Shown: positions 15,175 through 23,340, counted from the first letter of the stretch. The stretch is 35,417 bases of DNA from a filamentous cyanobacterium Phorm 6 (GCA_003003725.1 PVWI01000027.1:1-35417), one strand, 5' to 3'. Numbers and translations: made by a program. The notes: generated by a model not told the origin, from the sequence alone.

Positions 15175-16026
15175 ATGTCTAAAAATAGAATTATAACTCT
15201 ACTGACGGATTTTGGATTAAGCGATGTTTATGTGGGAGTGATGAAAGGTACGATCGCCCAAATTAACCCACAACTCAAAGTCATTGACATTACCCACGAT
15301 ATACCTGCTCAAAATATAGCAGCGGGGAGGTTTTGTTTGATGAATGCTTTTGCTTATTTTCCCACAGAAACGGTACACATTGCTGTCGTCGATCCGGGTG
15401 TGGGAAGTAGCAGAAGGGCGATCGCCATTCAATGTGCTAATTTCTACCTTGTGGGGCCCGATAACGGGTTGTTTAGCGGGGTGTTGAGTCGGGAAAGTGC
15501 GTTAGCGAAGCCCGCCCCTACGGGGGCTGCGCCAACGAAGAGGATCGCCTCTGTCGAACTCACCAACCCCCAATATTGGCGTACACCTCAACCCAGCAGC
15601 ACTTTTCACGGTCGAGATATTTTCGCTGCTGTGGGCGCTCATTTGGCGACTGGGGTGCGGTTGGAAGAGTTGGGAAGGGCGATCGACGTTGCAAGTTTAG
15701 TCCAGTTACAGATACCAAATTGTGTCGTTACAGCCACCGGTATCGAAGGCTGTATCCAATATTGCGATCGGTTTGGCAACCTAATTACTAATATCCCAGA
15801 ACATTGCATTAAAAGCAACAATTGGTCAGTAAAAATTAGTAATAGTTCTGATCCAATTACCATACCCAGCGGCAAAACCTACAGCGACAGTAAACCGGGA
15901 GATTTAGTTGCCATAATAGGTTCTGAGGGCTGCGTAGAGATTTCTGTCAACGGCGGTAGCGCTCAATCTGTACTAAAATTGGAGTTTGGTGCGATCGTGC
16001 AATTGCTTTTTGACTTCAATAATTAA
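15175..16026 (+). CDS. SAM hydrolase / SAM hydroxide adenosyltransferase family protein (DUF62) with a repeat-encoded insert
   Basis: A 283-aa member of the fluorinase-like DUF62 family, whose bacterial members split SAM with water into adenosine and methionine. Markers: LLTDFGLSDVYVGVMKG (9-25), VVDPGVGSSRRA, LVGPDNGLFSGV, TFHGRDIFAAVGAHLATG, and CDRFGNLITNI in the C-terminal barrel. Between SA and IASVEL a run of 14 residues, LAKPAPTGAAPTKR, is encoded by the 42-bp small repeat (15501-15542). Without it the DNA reads GAAAGTGCGATCGCCTCT, giving ESAIAS through a HIP1 site. The insert is in frame and lies in a likely loop after GLFSGVLSRE, so activity may persist. No clear ribosome-binding site; the heptamer array touches the start. 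Confidence 0.88.
   Translation: MSKNRIITLLTDFGLSDVYVGVMKGTIAQINPQLKVIDITHDIPAQNIAAGRFCLMNAFAYFPTETVHIAVVDPGVGSSRRAIAIQCANFYLVGPDNGLFSGVLSRESALAKPAPTGAAPTKRIASVELTNPQYWRTPQPSSTFHGRDIFAAVGAHLATGVRLEELGRAIDVASLVQLQIPNCVVTATGIEGCIQYCDRFGNLITNIPEHCIKSNNWSVKISNSSDPITIPSGKTYSDSKPGDLVAIIGSEGCVEISVNGGSAQSVLKLEFGAIVQLLFDFNN
15499..15548. mobile_element. HIP1-site small repeat inserted in frame in a coding region
   Basis: All 50 bases equal 7120-7169, with flanks differing immediately outside. The inner 42 bases split GC from GATCGC of a HIP1 octamer. Because 42 is a multiple of three and the frame used has no stop, the host gene stays open. Confidence 0.85.
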
Positions 16027-16039
16027 AATCATTGTTTTC

Positions 16040-16089
16040 AGTCCGCGCAGGCGGACTTCGTTTGTGTAAAAGCGATTTCAATCGCCGTT
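16040..16089. repeat. Single arm of the AGTCCGC...GCGGACT repeat family
   Basis: AGTCCGC and GCGGACT (16040-16057) form a hairpin with loop GCAG, followed by TTCGTTTGTGTAAAAGCGAT and TTCAATCGCC. The same order of words occurs in the right arm of the large inverted repeat at 21807-21871. It lies between two converging genes and may stop transcription. Confidence 0.75.
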
Positions 16090-16123
16090 TATATCCGAAT
16101 AAAAATTATACTCCTTAGCAAAA

Positions 16124-17128
16124 TTAAAAACAATAATTATTTACCTCAAAAAGTAGCCTAGTTTGAGGTAAAATCAATCCAGATGCTTCCTCAGTTAACA
16201 GTTGGTTATATATTTCATTAGCTTGCCCAAAAGACTCTTGAGGTAAAAATCTAAAAATTGATGCAGCAACATATTGTTTTTCTTGTTCAAAACTTATCCA
16301 TTTTCGTGATAATTCTTCTGCTGCATGACCAGTAGTATTAGAACCAGAAAAAATATCTACTACCAAGTCTCCCGGTTCAGTCAGAAAATTTATAAAAAAT
16401 GACGGTAATCTTTGAGGAAAACGTGCTGGATGCACCTTAACATTAAAATTTTTGCACCAACGCAAGTATTGAGAATTACTTTCCGAATTAGCAATTTCCA
16501 GCAAATTAGATGGAATAGCACCTCCATTATCTTTGGCAAATTTATCGCTAATATTATGACCGGAAGGGCGTTCTTTGGGCGTATAAAATTCCTCAGCATT
16601 TTTCAAAAGTTTTTTCATCCTCTCAGAATACTCTACTTTGACTTTAGTAATATTAGCTTGAGGCTGATTCGTTTTGGAAAGCCACCAAACAGTATTCACA
16701 GAATCTTTAGCCCGGATTTTCTGTTTATTCACCCACTCTATAGGAGATGGAAGTTTTGAAGGATTAAACCAGAAAAACTCTTGAGCAAGTTTAAATTCAT
16801 ATTCATCGCATAACCTAATAAGTACACGGTAATTGTACAACGAACGTACAGGTATTCCTTTTTGATAAGCACCTCCAAGGTCTACAACAAAACTTCCAGT
16901 ATTCTTGAGAACTCTTTTAATTTCAGGAGCAAAGCCCAGCAGCCAATCAACATATAAATCTTGATCTTCATTTCCATAACTCTTTTTCCGTTGCAATGCA
17001 AAAGGAGGGGATGTCATCACCAAATCTACAGAATTGCTAGCAAGACTATTCAGGAGATGAAGAGAATCTCCCAAATAAGATTGGCCGTATTTGGTGGTGT
17101 AAATTGGGGCAGGTAAAATGTTACTCAT
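16124..17128 (-). CDS. PvuII-like DNA (cytosine-N4) methyltransferase, CAGCTG-type
   Basis: A 334-aa modification enzyme of the beta class: catalytic motif IV TSPPFALQRKKSYGN (39-53) precedes the SAM-binding motif I LVVDIFSGSNTTGHAAEE (255-272). It closely matches my recollection of M.PvuII over its whole length: YLGDSLHLL, SVDLVMTSPPFAL, LAQEFFWFNPSKLPSPIEWV, KDSVNTVWWLSKT, RPSGHNISDKFAKDNGGAIP, and HPARFP. The TSPPF form indicates N4-cytosine methylation, and its partner at 17157 is a PvuII-like nuclease, so the site is probably CAGCTG. Its start codon is only 28 bases from the partner's, so its promoter must lie within the partner's coding region. No HIP1 octamer occurs in either gene, unlike the surroundings, which suggests acquisition. 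Confidence 0.92.
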   Translation of the reverse strand: MSNILPAPIYTTKYGQSYLGDSLHLLNSLASNSVDLVMTSPPFALQRKKSYGNEDQDLYVDWLLGFAPEIKRVLKNTGSFVVDLGGAYQKGIPVRSLYNYRVLIRLCDEYEFKLAQEFFWFNPSKLPSPIEWVNKQKIRAKDSVNTVWWLSKTNQPQANITKVKVEYSERMKKLLKNAEEFYTPKERPSGHNISDKFAKDNGGAIPSNLLEIANSESNSQYLRWCKNFNVKVHPARFPQRLPSFFINFLTEPGDLVVDIFSGSNTTGHAAEELSRKWISFEQEKQYVAASIFRFLPQESFGQANEIYNQLLTEEASGLILPQTRLLFEVNNYCF

Positions 17129-17156
17129 GTGTAATTTAGATTAGCTTATCAGCTTA

Positions 17157-17840
17157 TTGGAACGCGGCGAAAGATCGCCATCATTTGAACTTATTTTTGC
17201 TTTAGCTGAAGCCCTTGATGTACCTGCTACTTATTTAATCAGTTTTAGTCAAAGCGGCGAGAATAAAGCTCTGGTTAACACCCTCATAGCTGAACCAGTT
17301 TCCCCCTCCGTTGTGGAGCCTGTTGAAGAGGCTGTTACCACGAAAGAAGAACGTATTTCAGATGCTAAACGACTAGAAAATGCGATGAAAAGCATCCAAG
17401 AATTGCAAAATCTGGCTATTGAATATGGCATTACCGATATTTTTCAAGATAATGGAGGAAAAACTTTACAGTTATTAATCCTTTTAGGACTGCGTATATC
17501 GCCCGGTAGAGAAGGAAATGATGCTATTGATGGTGAAGGAAAAGAATACGAACTTAAAACAATCAATATTTCACTTAATCGCAGTGGTGGTGTGACGACT
17601 CACCATCATTTGAATCAGATTATACTTGAAAAATATCGCAAAGTTGGAGCTTGGTATATTGGATTATACGAAGGGATAACTCTCAAACAAATTTATAAAC
17701 TCACACCTGAACTTCTAGAACCGAAATTTAAAGAATGGGAAGAAAAGCTGAAACTCAGAAATGACGCACTTAATAATCCTAAAATTCCCTTGAAGTTAGT
17801 TAGACGGGGGCAACTTGTCTACTCAGATAGTCAACAATAG
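17157..17840 (+). CDS. PvuII-like restriction endonuclease carrying a truncated controller-type HTH at its N-terminus
   Basis: A 227-aa frame from TTG. Residues 77-227 match PvuII endonuclease: LAIEYGITDIFQDNGGK, then SPGREGNDAIDGEGKEYELK with the catalytic set Asp122, Glu132, Lys134, then TTHHHLNQIILEKYRKV, and NNPKIPLKLV. The nuclease would cut CAGCTG. Residues 1-28 (ERGERSPSFELIFALAEALD then VPATYLI) are the second half of an XRE helix-turn-helix as in C (controller) proteins; ISLL can be read just upstream, but TAG at 17142-17144 closes the frame, so the first half of the HTH is missing. A linker of about 48 residues joins the parts. ATG at 17385 (MKSIQELQ) would give a PvuII-sized 151-aa protein and is a possible true start. 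Confidence 0.88.
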   Translation: MERGERSPSFELIFALAEALDVPATYLISFSQSGENKALVNTLIAEPVSPSVVEPVEEAVTTKEERISDAKRLENAMKSIQELQNLAIEYGITDIFQDNGGKTLQLLILLGLRISPGREGNDAIDGEGKEYELKTINISLNRSGGVTTHHHLNQIILEKYRKVGAWYIGLYEGITLKQIYKLTPELLEPKFKEWEEKLKLRNDALNNPKIPLKLVRRGQLVYSDSQQ

Positions 17841-17919
17841 CCCTCCGCCAAGAATTTTGATTTTGAGAATTAGCTTACGTATAGAGCGTATAAGTGCAGA
17901 TACCTATCAGCAGTTACAC

Positions 17920-18465
17920 TCAAGCTACCACAAAATTCACCAACTTTCCAGGAACCACAATCACCTTTTTAATCTCCTTACCCTCAATGTGACGCTTAGC
18001 CAAATCCGACTCACGGGCAAACTTTTCCAAAGCAGCTTTATCAGCCCCAGAAGGCACTTGAATTGTACCGCGAGTCTTACCCATAACCTGAATTACCAGC
18101 GTAATTTCATCCGTAACTAATGCTGAAACATCCACACTAGGCCAAGTTTGCGTATGTACAGATTCACTGTTACCAATTAAATGCCACAACTCATCAGCAA
18201 TATGTGGCGAAAAAGGCGCTAACAGCAAAATCAAAGTGCTAATTCCTTCTGCATAAATTGGCGAATCTTTACATTTAGCATCAGTCAAAGCATTGTTCAA
18301 CTTCATCATTTCCGAAACAGCAGTATTGAACTGATAATCACCCTCCAAATCTTCGCTAACTTCTTTAATTGCAATGTGAATCGCCCGCCGCAAATCCTGC
18401 TCAGGTTTACTTAAATTCTCCTTCTCCCCCCCTTGGAAAGGGGGGGCTGGGGGGGGGTGAAACAA
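17920..18465 (-). CDS. leuS: Leucyl-tRNA synthetase, C-terminal part (out of frame with the main part)
   Basis: This 181-codon frame carries the anticodon-binding and C-terminal domains of Leu[66 protein letters not shown] and [13 protein letters not shown], ending with [14 protein letters not shown] as in intact LeuRS. Its first residues ([15 protein letters not shown]) are encoded by the inserted C/G-run repeat, so it has no natural start; the nominal TTG is only the frame edge. It overlaps the N-terminal part by 59 bases in another frame. The whole locus 17920-20476 is 2557 bases, one more than a multiple of three: removing one base from a C run would give a continuous 851-aa LeuRS. Confidence 0.88.
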   Translation of the reverse strand: MFHPPPAPPFQGGEKENLSKPEQDLRRAIHIAIKEVSEDLEGDYQFNTAVSEMMKLNNALTDAKCKDSPIYAEGISTLILLLAPFSPHIADELWHLIGNSESVHTQTWPSVDVSALVTDEITLVIQVMGKTRGTIQVPSGADKAALEKFARESDLAKRHIEGKEIKKVIVVPGKLVNFVVA

Positions 18466-20476
18466 ATTCTGTTACCAGTCGCCAAACCCGATTTAAAAAG
18501 CGAAATTGCCCTTCTACATCAGCGTCATCCCACTCCAAATCTTTCTCAGGCGGCGCTTTGAATAAAATAAACATCCGCGCCGTATCTACCCCGTATTTTT
18601 CCATCACTTGTAAGGGGTCAACACCGTTGTATTTTGATTTAGACATCTTCTCATAGAAGACTTCTAAAGCTTCCCCAGTTTCAGGATCTTTGGGATTTGT
18701 CGCATCTACTTCTGCGGAAGGAATGTATTTGCCAGTAACGGCATTTTTGTAGGTTAATCCCTGCACCATGCCTTGAGTTAATAGGCGCTTAAATGGTTCG
18801 TCGCAATCGATCAAACCCCGATCGCGCAAAACCTTCGTAAAGAACCGAGAATACAGCAAATGTAGGATTGCGTGCTCGATTCCGCCGACATATTGGTCTA
18901 TCGGCATCCAGTCGTTAGTCTTCGCACTGTCAAAGACTTGATCCTGATTACTCGCATCGGGATAGCGCAAGAAATACCACGAAGAATCCATAAAAGTATC
19001 CATCGTATCCGTTTCTCGCTTCGCCGGAGTACCACAACTCGGACAAGGAACATTTACCCAATCTTCCATCTTGGCTAACGGCGAACCTTTGCCCGTAAAT
19101 TCCACATTTTCCGGCAACAATACGGGCAAATCCGATTGGGGAACGGGGACAGTTCCACAGTTTGGACAGTGAATTACTGGAATCGGAGCGCCCCAATAAC
19201 GCTGTCTAGAAATCAGCCAATCTCTCAAACGATATTGGACTCGCGCTTTGCCATAACCGGAATTTTCGGCATGGTGAATAATCGCTGCTTTGCCTTTTAT
19301 TGAATCCATACCATTGAAGCTTTCAGAATTAATCATAATTCCTGGTTCTGTGTAAGCTTCGGTCAACGGCCACTCATCATCATCTACAATTACTACTTTA
19401 ATTGGCAGTTCATATTCAGTGGCAAATTGGAAATCTCGTTTGTCGTGGGCTGGTACTCCCATGACTGCACCAGTGCCATATTCATACAGCACATAATCTG
19501 CTATCCAAATCGGGATTTCTTCGCCACTGAAAGGATTGATGACTTTGCCGCCTGTGGGAACGCCGCGCTTGGGTTTATCCTCTGCTGTGCGATCCATTTC
19601 GCTTTGTAATGCTACTTCTTTCACAAAGGTTTCGACTGCCGCTTTTCTGTCTGGTGTAGTCACACGATTAGTTAAGGGATGTTCGGGGGACAAAACAACA
19701 TAACTAACGCCATAAACTGTGTCTGGACGAGTCGTGAAAACAGCGATATTTTCATCTATCCCGACAATCGGAAATTCCAAGTAAGCGCCGACAGATTTGC
19801 CGATCCAATTTGCTTGCATTAACTTGACTCTTTCGGGCCAATTTGGCAATTTATCTAAGTCATTTAATAACTGTTCGGCATAATCGGTAATTTTGAGAAA
19901 CCATTGCCGCAATAATTTGCGTTCGACTAGGGCACCAGAACGCCAGGAACGGCCTTCGTTATCGACTTGTTCGTTTGCTAAGACTGTTTGGTCGATGGGG
20001 TCCCAATTAACTGCGGCTTCTTTTTGATATGCTAATCCTGCGTCTAAAAATTGCAAGAAAATCCATTGAGTCCAGCGATAATAATCGGGAGAACAAGTTG
20101 TAACTTCTTTTGTCCAATCAAAGGAAATGCCGAGGCGCTGAAATAAGCCTTTCATTTGGGCAATATTTTGATACGTCCATTGTGCGGGCGGAATTCCTCG
20201 TTCGATGGCGGCATTTTCTGCGGGTAAACCAAAAGCATCCCATCCCATCGGATTCAATACGCGATAACCTTGCATCCGCTTGAGTCTGGCAATTACATCG
20301 ATAATTGTGTAGTTGCGGACGTGGCCCATGTGCAGGTTTCCCGACGGATAGGGGAACATGGATAAGGCATAAAATTTAGGCTTTTCGCTATTTTCTGGCA
20401 TTTGGTCTAAGTTTTGCTCAGCCCATGTCTGTTGCCATTTTTCTTCTATGGATTGGGGATTGTATTTGGACTCCAT
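18407..20476 (-). CDS. leuS: Leucyl-tRNA synthetase, N-terminal and catalytic part (ends early at a repeat)
   Basis: LeuRS charges tRNA-Leu with leucine and proofreads it. This 689-codon frame contains the HIGH motif [14 protein letters not shown] (H49-H52), the CP1 editing region ([20 protein letters not shown] and the [15 protein letters not shown] motif), a zinc-ribbon-like pair CPNCG and CPSCG, and KMSKS at 610-614. It follows the normal sequence to RLVTEFV (near 672), then runs into [17 protein letters not shown] from the inserted repeat and stops. The rest of the enzyme continues one frame over (17920-18465). LeuRS is essential, so either the base count of a homopolymer is wrong, or the ribosome/polymerase slips, or another leuS exists. 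The ATG at 20476 is the usual start ([15 protein letters not shown]). Confidence 0.92.
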   Translation of the reverse strand: MESKYNPQSIEEKWQQTWAEQNLDQMPENSEKPKFYALSMFPYPSGNLHMGHVRNYTIIDVIARLKRMQGYRVLNPMGWDAFGLPAENAAIERGIPPAQWTYQNIAQMKGLFQRLGISFDWTKEVTTCSPDYYRWTQWIFLQFLDAGLAYQKEAAVNWDPIDQTVLANEQVDNEGRSWRSGALVERKLLRQWFLKITDYAEQLLNDLDKLPNWPERVKLMQANWIGKSVGAYLEFPIVGIDENIAVFTTRPDTVYGVSYVVLSPEHPLTNRVTTPDRKAAVETFVKEVALQSEMDRTAEDKPKRGVPTGGKVINPFSGEEIPIWIADYVLYEYGTGAVMGVPAHDKRDFQFATEYELPIKVVIVDDDEWPLTEAYTEPGIMINSESFNGMDSIKGKAAIIHHAENSGYGKARVQYRLRDWLISRQRYWGAPIPVIHCPNCGTVPVPQSDLPVLLPENVEFTGKGSPLAKMEDWVNVPCPSCGTPAKRETDTMDTFMDSSWYFLRYPDASNQDQVFDSAKTNDWMPIDQYVGGIEHAILHLLYSRFFTKVLRDRGLIDCDEPFKRLLTQGMVQGLTYKNAVTGKYIPSAEVDATNPKDPETGEALEVFYEKMSKSKYNGVDPLQVMEKYGVDTARMFILFKAPPEKDLEWDDADVEGQFRFLNRVWRLVTEFVSPPPSPPFPRGGEGEFK
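18421..18468. repeat. C/G-run palindromic repeat inserted in leuS
   Basis: The plus strand has a C7 run, TTGGAAA, a G7 run, CT, and a G9 run. It belongs to the same family as 787-815 (C run, TTATTAA, G runs). On the coding strand it supplies Pro/Gly-rich codons between the catalytic and anticodon-binding domains. The three long homopolymers are where the one-base frame difference must lie. Confidence 0.85.
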
Positions 20477-20612
20477 AACAATTTCTCCGTGCAGGATTTA
20501 GTAATGTTTGCTTGAATATTTTTGCACATTCAAGGGGCCGCGATTCAGATTTTTTTGAGCTCTCAGGATTTTGGCTCAAATATCTGTATTATATATTGTA
20601 GTATATCGGATT

Positions 20613-20640
20613 GGAGTGAAGGGCGATCGCCCTTCACTCC
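20613..20640. promoter_or_regulatory. 28-bp perfect palindrome centred on a HIP1-like core, upstream of leuS
   Basis: GGAGTGAAGGGCGA is followed directly by its own complement TCGCCCTTCACTCC, with the HIP1 octamer GCGATCGC at the centre. It lies 137 bases upstream of the leuS start, in the 287-base gap 20477-20763. It could be an operator, a hairpin, or a HIP1 site flanked by a repeat. The gap also holds the inverted repeat at 20682-20747 and a TATAAT-like AT-rich stretch near 20590. Confidence 0.6.
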
Positions 20641-20681
20641 TGATTCGCCCTGAAAACAATCAGACTTACGGATGGGTGGTC

Positions 20682-20747
20682 AGAAACCGGGTTTTTACGA
20701 GAATGCTTAGTTACAGTCGGTAAAACACCGCAAAAAACCCGGTTTCT
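20682..20747. repeat. AGAAACCGGGTTTTT inverted repeat
   Basis: AGAAACCGGGTTTTT (20682-20696) pairs exactly with AAAAACCCGGTTTCT (20733-20747) across 36 bases. The same words occur at 27599-27662 and, shortened, at 9795-9827. It sits just beyond the stop of the Uma2 gene and could terminate it on the minus strand. Confidence 0.85.
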
Positions 20748-20763
20748 TAACATTTATTCCGGC

Positions 20764-21570
20764 TTAAATGCTATCTGGATCGATGTTCAATTCGCGTAGT
20801 CTCATAGCTAAACGTTGAGCAATTTGATCTGCTTGTTTGGCTTTTTTCTCTGCTTGTTCAGCCCTTTGAGATTCTTGCTTGACTTTTTGCTCTGCTTGTT
20901 CAGCTCTTTGATCTGCTTGCTTGACTTTTTGCTCTGCTTGTTCGGCCCTTTGAGATTCTTGTTCAGCCCTTTGAGATTCTTGTTGTAGGCGCTGGCGGTT
21001 TAATGCCCTATCTGCTTCTAATTCCGCATAAGAAAGAAACTTTTCGCCATCAGGTCGATAAATTTCTAACCCATCTTCTCCTAACTCAAATTGCACACCC
21101 AATCTCGGACTAATCCATCCCTCCATCGGCTCAATAACTTCTAAATCTCCCTCAATTCTTTGCCAACCTTGCAACTCATTTCTTTCTGGATCGTAAAGGT
21201 AATATTCCTCAACTCCATGACGCTGGTAAAATGAAAGTTTCTTATTCATTTTAGTTTGGCGGTCGTTGTGGGAGCGAATCTCAAAAACGACTTGAGGAGT
21301 AATATTATCCTCTCGATGTTGTATGTAGGAAAGTCGATCGCCCTTTGGTCTCCCAAACACCACCATCGTATCAGGTGCTTGAGAAATATCGATTCTCCCC
21401 TCAACGGGATACCAGAGTAAATCGGCGGCCACAAAAACGTTTGGGTCATTCTTAAACAGCGCTTCGCAACCTTCTTTGACTTTGACAATTAATTCGTATT
21501 GAATTGTACTTTCTGCCATCGGTTGACCGTCGCTGGAAGGATAAATGATTTCTGCGGTTGTGACTTGCAT
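20764..21570 (-). CDS. Uma2-family (DUF820, PD-(D/E)xK-like) protein with repeat-built coiled-coil tail
   Basis: A 268-aa protein. The Uma2 fold occupies about residues 8-170 with the metal-site pattern APD (Asp67) and VVFEIRS (Glu97), followed by KLSFYQRHGVEEYYLYDPE. The usual Lys of an ExK motif is not at the expected place (EIR), so catalysis is unproven. From about 185 on the protein is a coiled coil of near-identical heptads (RAEQAEQKVKQ and variants), and the DNA there is itself repetitive in 21-base steps. A paralogue lies at 24454. Families of such genes are numerous in filamentous cyanobacteria; their biological role is not established. Confidence 0.85.
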   Translation of the reverse strand: MQVTTAEIIYPSSDGQPMAESTIQYELIVKVKEGCEALFKNDPNVFVAADLLWYPVEGRIDISQAPDTMVVFGRPKGDRLSYIQHREDNITPQVVFEIRSHNDRQTKMNKKLSFYQRHGVEEYYLYDPERNELQGWQRIEGDLEVIEPMEGWISPRLGVQFELGEDGLEIYRPDGEKFLSYAELEADRALNRQRLQQESQRAEQESQRAEQAEQKVKQADQRAEQAEQKVKQESQRAEQAEKKAKQADQIAQRLAMRLRELNIDPDSI

Positions 21571-21668
21571 AGTGGTTGTCTCCGAGAATTATCTCAGTTT
21601 AATTATACTATTTATTAGGGTGGTTTTCTGCTGTATTTTAGAATATTATAGAAAGCTTTATAAATCCC

Positions 21669-21871
21669 GGCGGTTGAAACCGCGGAGTTTACGGGCACAC
21701 AAACGATGTCCGCCTCCGCGGACTAAGAGATGATATTATGTCAGATAGTGTAGGTTAGGTTTCGCTGACGCTCTACCCAACCTAACGAATCTAAATCCTT
21801 CTTATTCTTAGTCCGCGGAGGCGGACTTTGTTCGTGTAGCCGCGATTTCAATCGCCGGGGTTTCAACCGCC
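21669..21871. mobile_element. Large imperfect inverted repeat (composite, about 200 bp)
   Basis: The left arm 21669-21729 starts GGCGGTTGAAACC and contains GTCCGCCTCCGCGGACTAAG; the right arm 21807-21871 is its imperfect complement, ending GGTTTCAACCGCC. The 77-base centre has its own hairpin: GGTTAGGTTTCGC near 21753 against CTACCCAACCTAAC near 21774. The right-arm words recur alone at 16040-16089. There is no coding capacity, so this is MITE-like or a structured repeat. It fills most of the 327-base gap 21571-21897. Confidence 0.75.
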
Positions 21872-21897
21872 GAGTAATAAAGCGGGTAATCAGCCTG

Positions 21898-22503
21898 TTA
21901 AAACAACGAACATTTACGCTTTAAAGCTGCTTGCAAAAGAGCATTATATTGTTTATCCTTAACAGTATAAGCTCCGAATCTTTCCAGGTGAGGATTGTTC
22001 ATTTGAGCATCGAATAGTAGATAAGATCGATCGCGCAATCTCTCCACCAACTTCACCATCGCCACCTTAGAACCCTCTGGAATTCGGAAAAACATCGACT
22101 CGCCAATAAACGCGCCACCAATCGACAATCCCAGAATTCCCCCCGCAAGTTCATCCCCACACCAAGTCTCGAAGCTGTAAGCCCAACCGGCCTCATACAA
22201 ACCCCAGTAAATTTGTTTGAGCTCGTGAGAAATCCAAGTGGTATCGCGATCGGCACAACCCTCAACCACCGCCCCAAAATCGCGGTTTACAGCCACCGAG
22301 AACCGATTTTGATTAATTTGACGGCGCAGGGACTTGGGATAAGTGAATCGCTCATCCAGGGGAATCAGCGCCCGCTGACGGCTGGAATACCACCCCAAAC
22401 TATCCTCGCCGTCATTTGCCATCAAAAAGAAGCCTTGCGCATATCCTTGTATAATTGTCGGTATATCATATTGCATAAATTTATCAGTTGTTTGTCCGTT
22501 CAC
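21898..22503 (-). CDS. aat: Leucyl/phenylalanyl-tRNA--protein transferase
   Basis: A 201-aa enzyme that adds Leu or Phe to N-terminal Arg/Lys of proteins, marking them for ClpS/ClpAP-type degradation. Family markers are GYAQGFFLMAND with LGWYSSRQRALIPLDE, then SFETWCGDELAGGILGLSIG, GGAFIGESMFFR, SKVAMVKLVERL, and LLFDAQMNNPHLERFGA. The length fits the short cyanobacterial form. A second ATG at residue 10 (MQYDIPTII) is an alternative start. It is divergent from the small gene at 22545 with 41 bases between. Confidence 0.93.
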   Translation of the reverse strand: MNGQTTDKFMQYDIPTIIQGYAQGFFLMANDGEDSLGWYSSRQRALIPLDERFTYPKSLRRQINQNRFSVAVNRDFGAVVEGCADRDTTWISHELKQIYWGLYEAGWAYSFETWCGDELAGGILGLSIGGAFIGESMFFRIPEGSKVAMVKLVERLRDRSYLLFDAQMNNPHLERFGAYTVKDKQYNALLQAALKRKCSLF

Positions 22504-22544
22504 CGTTAACAGCCAACATTAGCAATTAGGAATTAGGAATAATC

Positions 22545-22874
22545 ATGTCAGAACAAATCGAAGCTATCACCTTACCGCCAGCCAAAAACCCTGAACAGGA
22601 GGGCGAATGGCTCCAACAAACACTACTCGCATGGCTTGACTCTGAGTTTATCCCAGAAGCCGCTAATCAGCAAATAGCCAAAAGAGCTACCCAAATCTAC
22701 GTTCGCCAGCGCATGGAAGGCGAAAATGATGTGGGTAGCCTCGTAATTGCGATCGTCACTGAAATGCAAGCCTATGATTTTTCTAAAAGTTTCTACGGCG
22801 AATTTGCGATCGCCAATGCCGTCAGCGACTTATTACTAGAAAGTCTCGGCATCGATAAATGCTGTGGTCAGTGA
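22545..22874 (+). CDS. Conserved-looking small protein of unknown function
   Basis: A 109-aa acidic protein, no signal or membrane segment, predicted mostly helical. Visible patterns are EGEWLQQTLLAWLDSEFIPE, QQIAKRATQIYVRQRMEGEN and LVIAIVTEMQAYDF, then a DLLLESLG end with CC near the C-terminus. AGGA lies 7-10 bases before the ATG, and codon use with GCGATC words matches the host, which supports a real gene. I do not recognise the family. It is followed by a heptamer array and converges with rpsN. Confidence 0.75.
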   Translation: MSEQIEAITLPPAKNPEQEGEWLQQTLLAWLDSEFIPEAANQQIAKRATQIYVRQRMEGENDVGSLVIAIVTEMQAYDFSKSFYGEFAIANAVSDLLLESLGIDKCCGQ

Positions 22875-22989
22875 AGCAAGAAGGAGGAAAATAGAACTAA
22901 GAATTACCAAACAAGAATCAACCCAAAACATAATCTTACCGATTAATTACAAGTTTTTTTCTTTGTTCTTCCTTCTTCCTTCTGACTAA

Positions 22990-23034
22990 TGACAACTAAC
23001 AACTGTCAACTGTCAACTGTCAACTGTCAACTGA
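22990..23034. repeat. Heptamer array AACTGTC
   Basis: About five copies of AACTGTC follow GACAACTAACAACTGTC and end three bases before the rpsN stop codon. Confidence 0.88.
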
Positions 23035-23037
23035 CTT

Positions 23038-23340
23038 CTACCAGCTAGACTTCACAACACCGGGCAAAAGGCCTTCGTGAGCCATTTCTCGCATCACGTT
23101 GCGAGACAGTCCGAAGTCGCGATAGTAACCTCTGGGACGACCAGTGGCCCAGCAGCGGTTCCGCAAGCGAGTCCGCGAACTGCTGCGGGGTAGCTGTTGC
23201 AGTTCGCGGTGAATCGCCATTTTGTCCATCTGATTGGCAGCTTGGTCGAACTGGTCTTTCAGGTCAGCGCGCTTGTCAGCGTACTTGTCTACGAGTGCTT
23301 GGCGCTTTTTTTCGCGCTGGATCATGCTCTTTTTCGCCAT
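23038..23340 (-). CDS. rpsN: 30S ribosomal protein S14
   Basis: A 100-aa S14 of the long, zinc-free type: [13 protein letters not shown] at the start, [16 protein letters not shown] in the middle, and the signature [20 protein letters not shown] followed by [11 protein letters not shown]. It binds 16S rRNA in the head of the small subunit. It is alone here, not in the main ribosomal operon, which is usual in cyanobacteria. AT-rich sequence upstream (23341-23400) probably holds the promoter. Confidence 0.97.
   Translation of the reverse strand: MAKKSMIQREKKRQALVDKYADKRADLKDQFDQAANQMDKMAIHRELQQLPRSSSRTRLRNRCWATGRPRGYYRDFGLSRNVMREMAHEGLLPGVVKSSW

Noticed and set aside
21669-21871. Insertion sequence
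   Set aside because: No transposase frame and the arms are imperfect; at most a MITE-like element.
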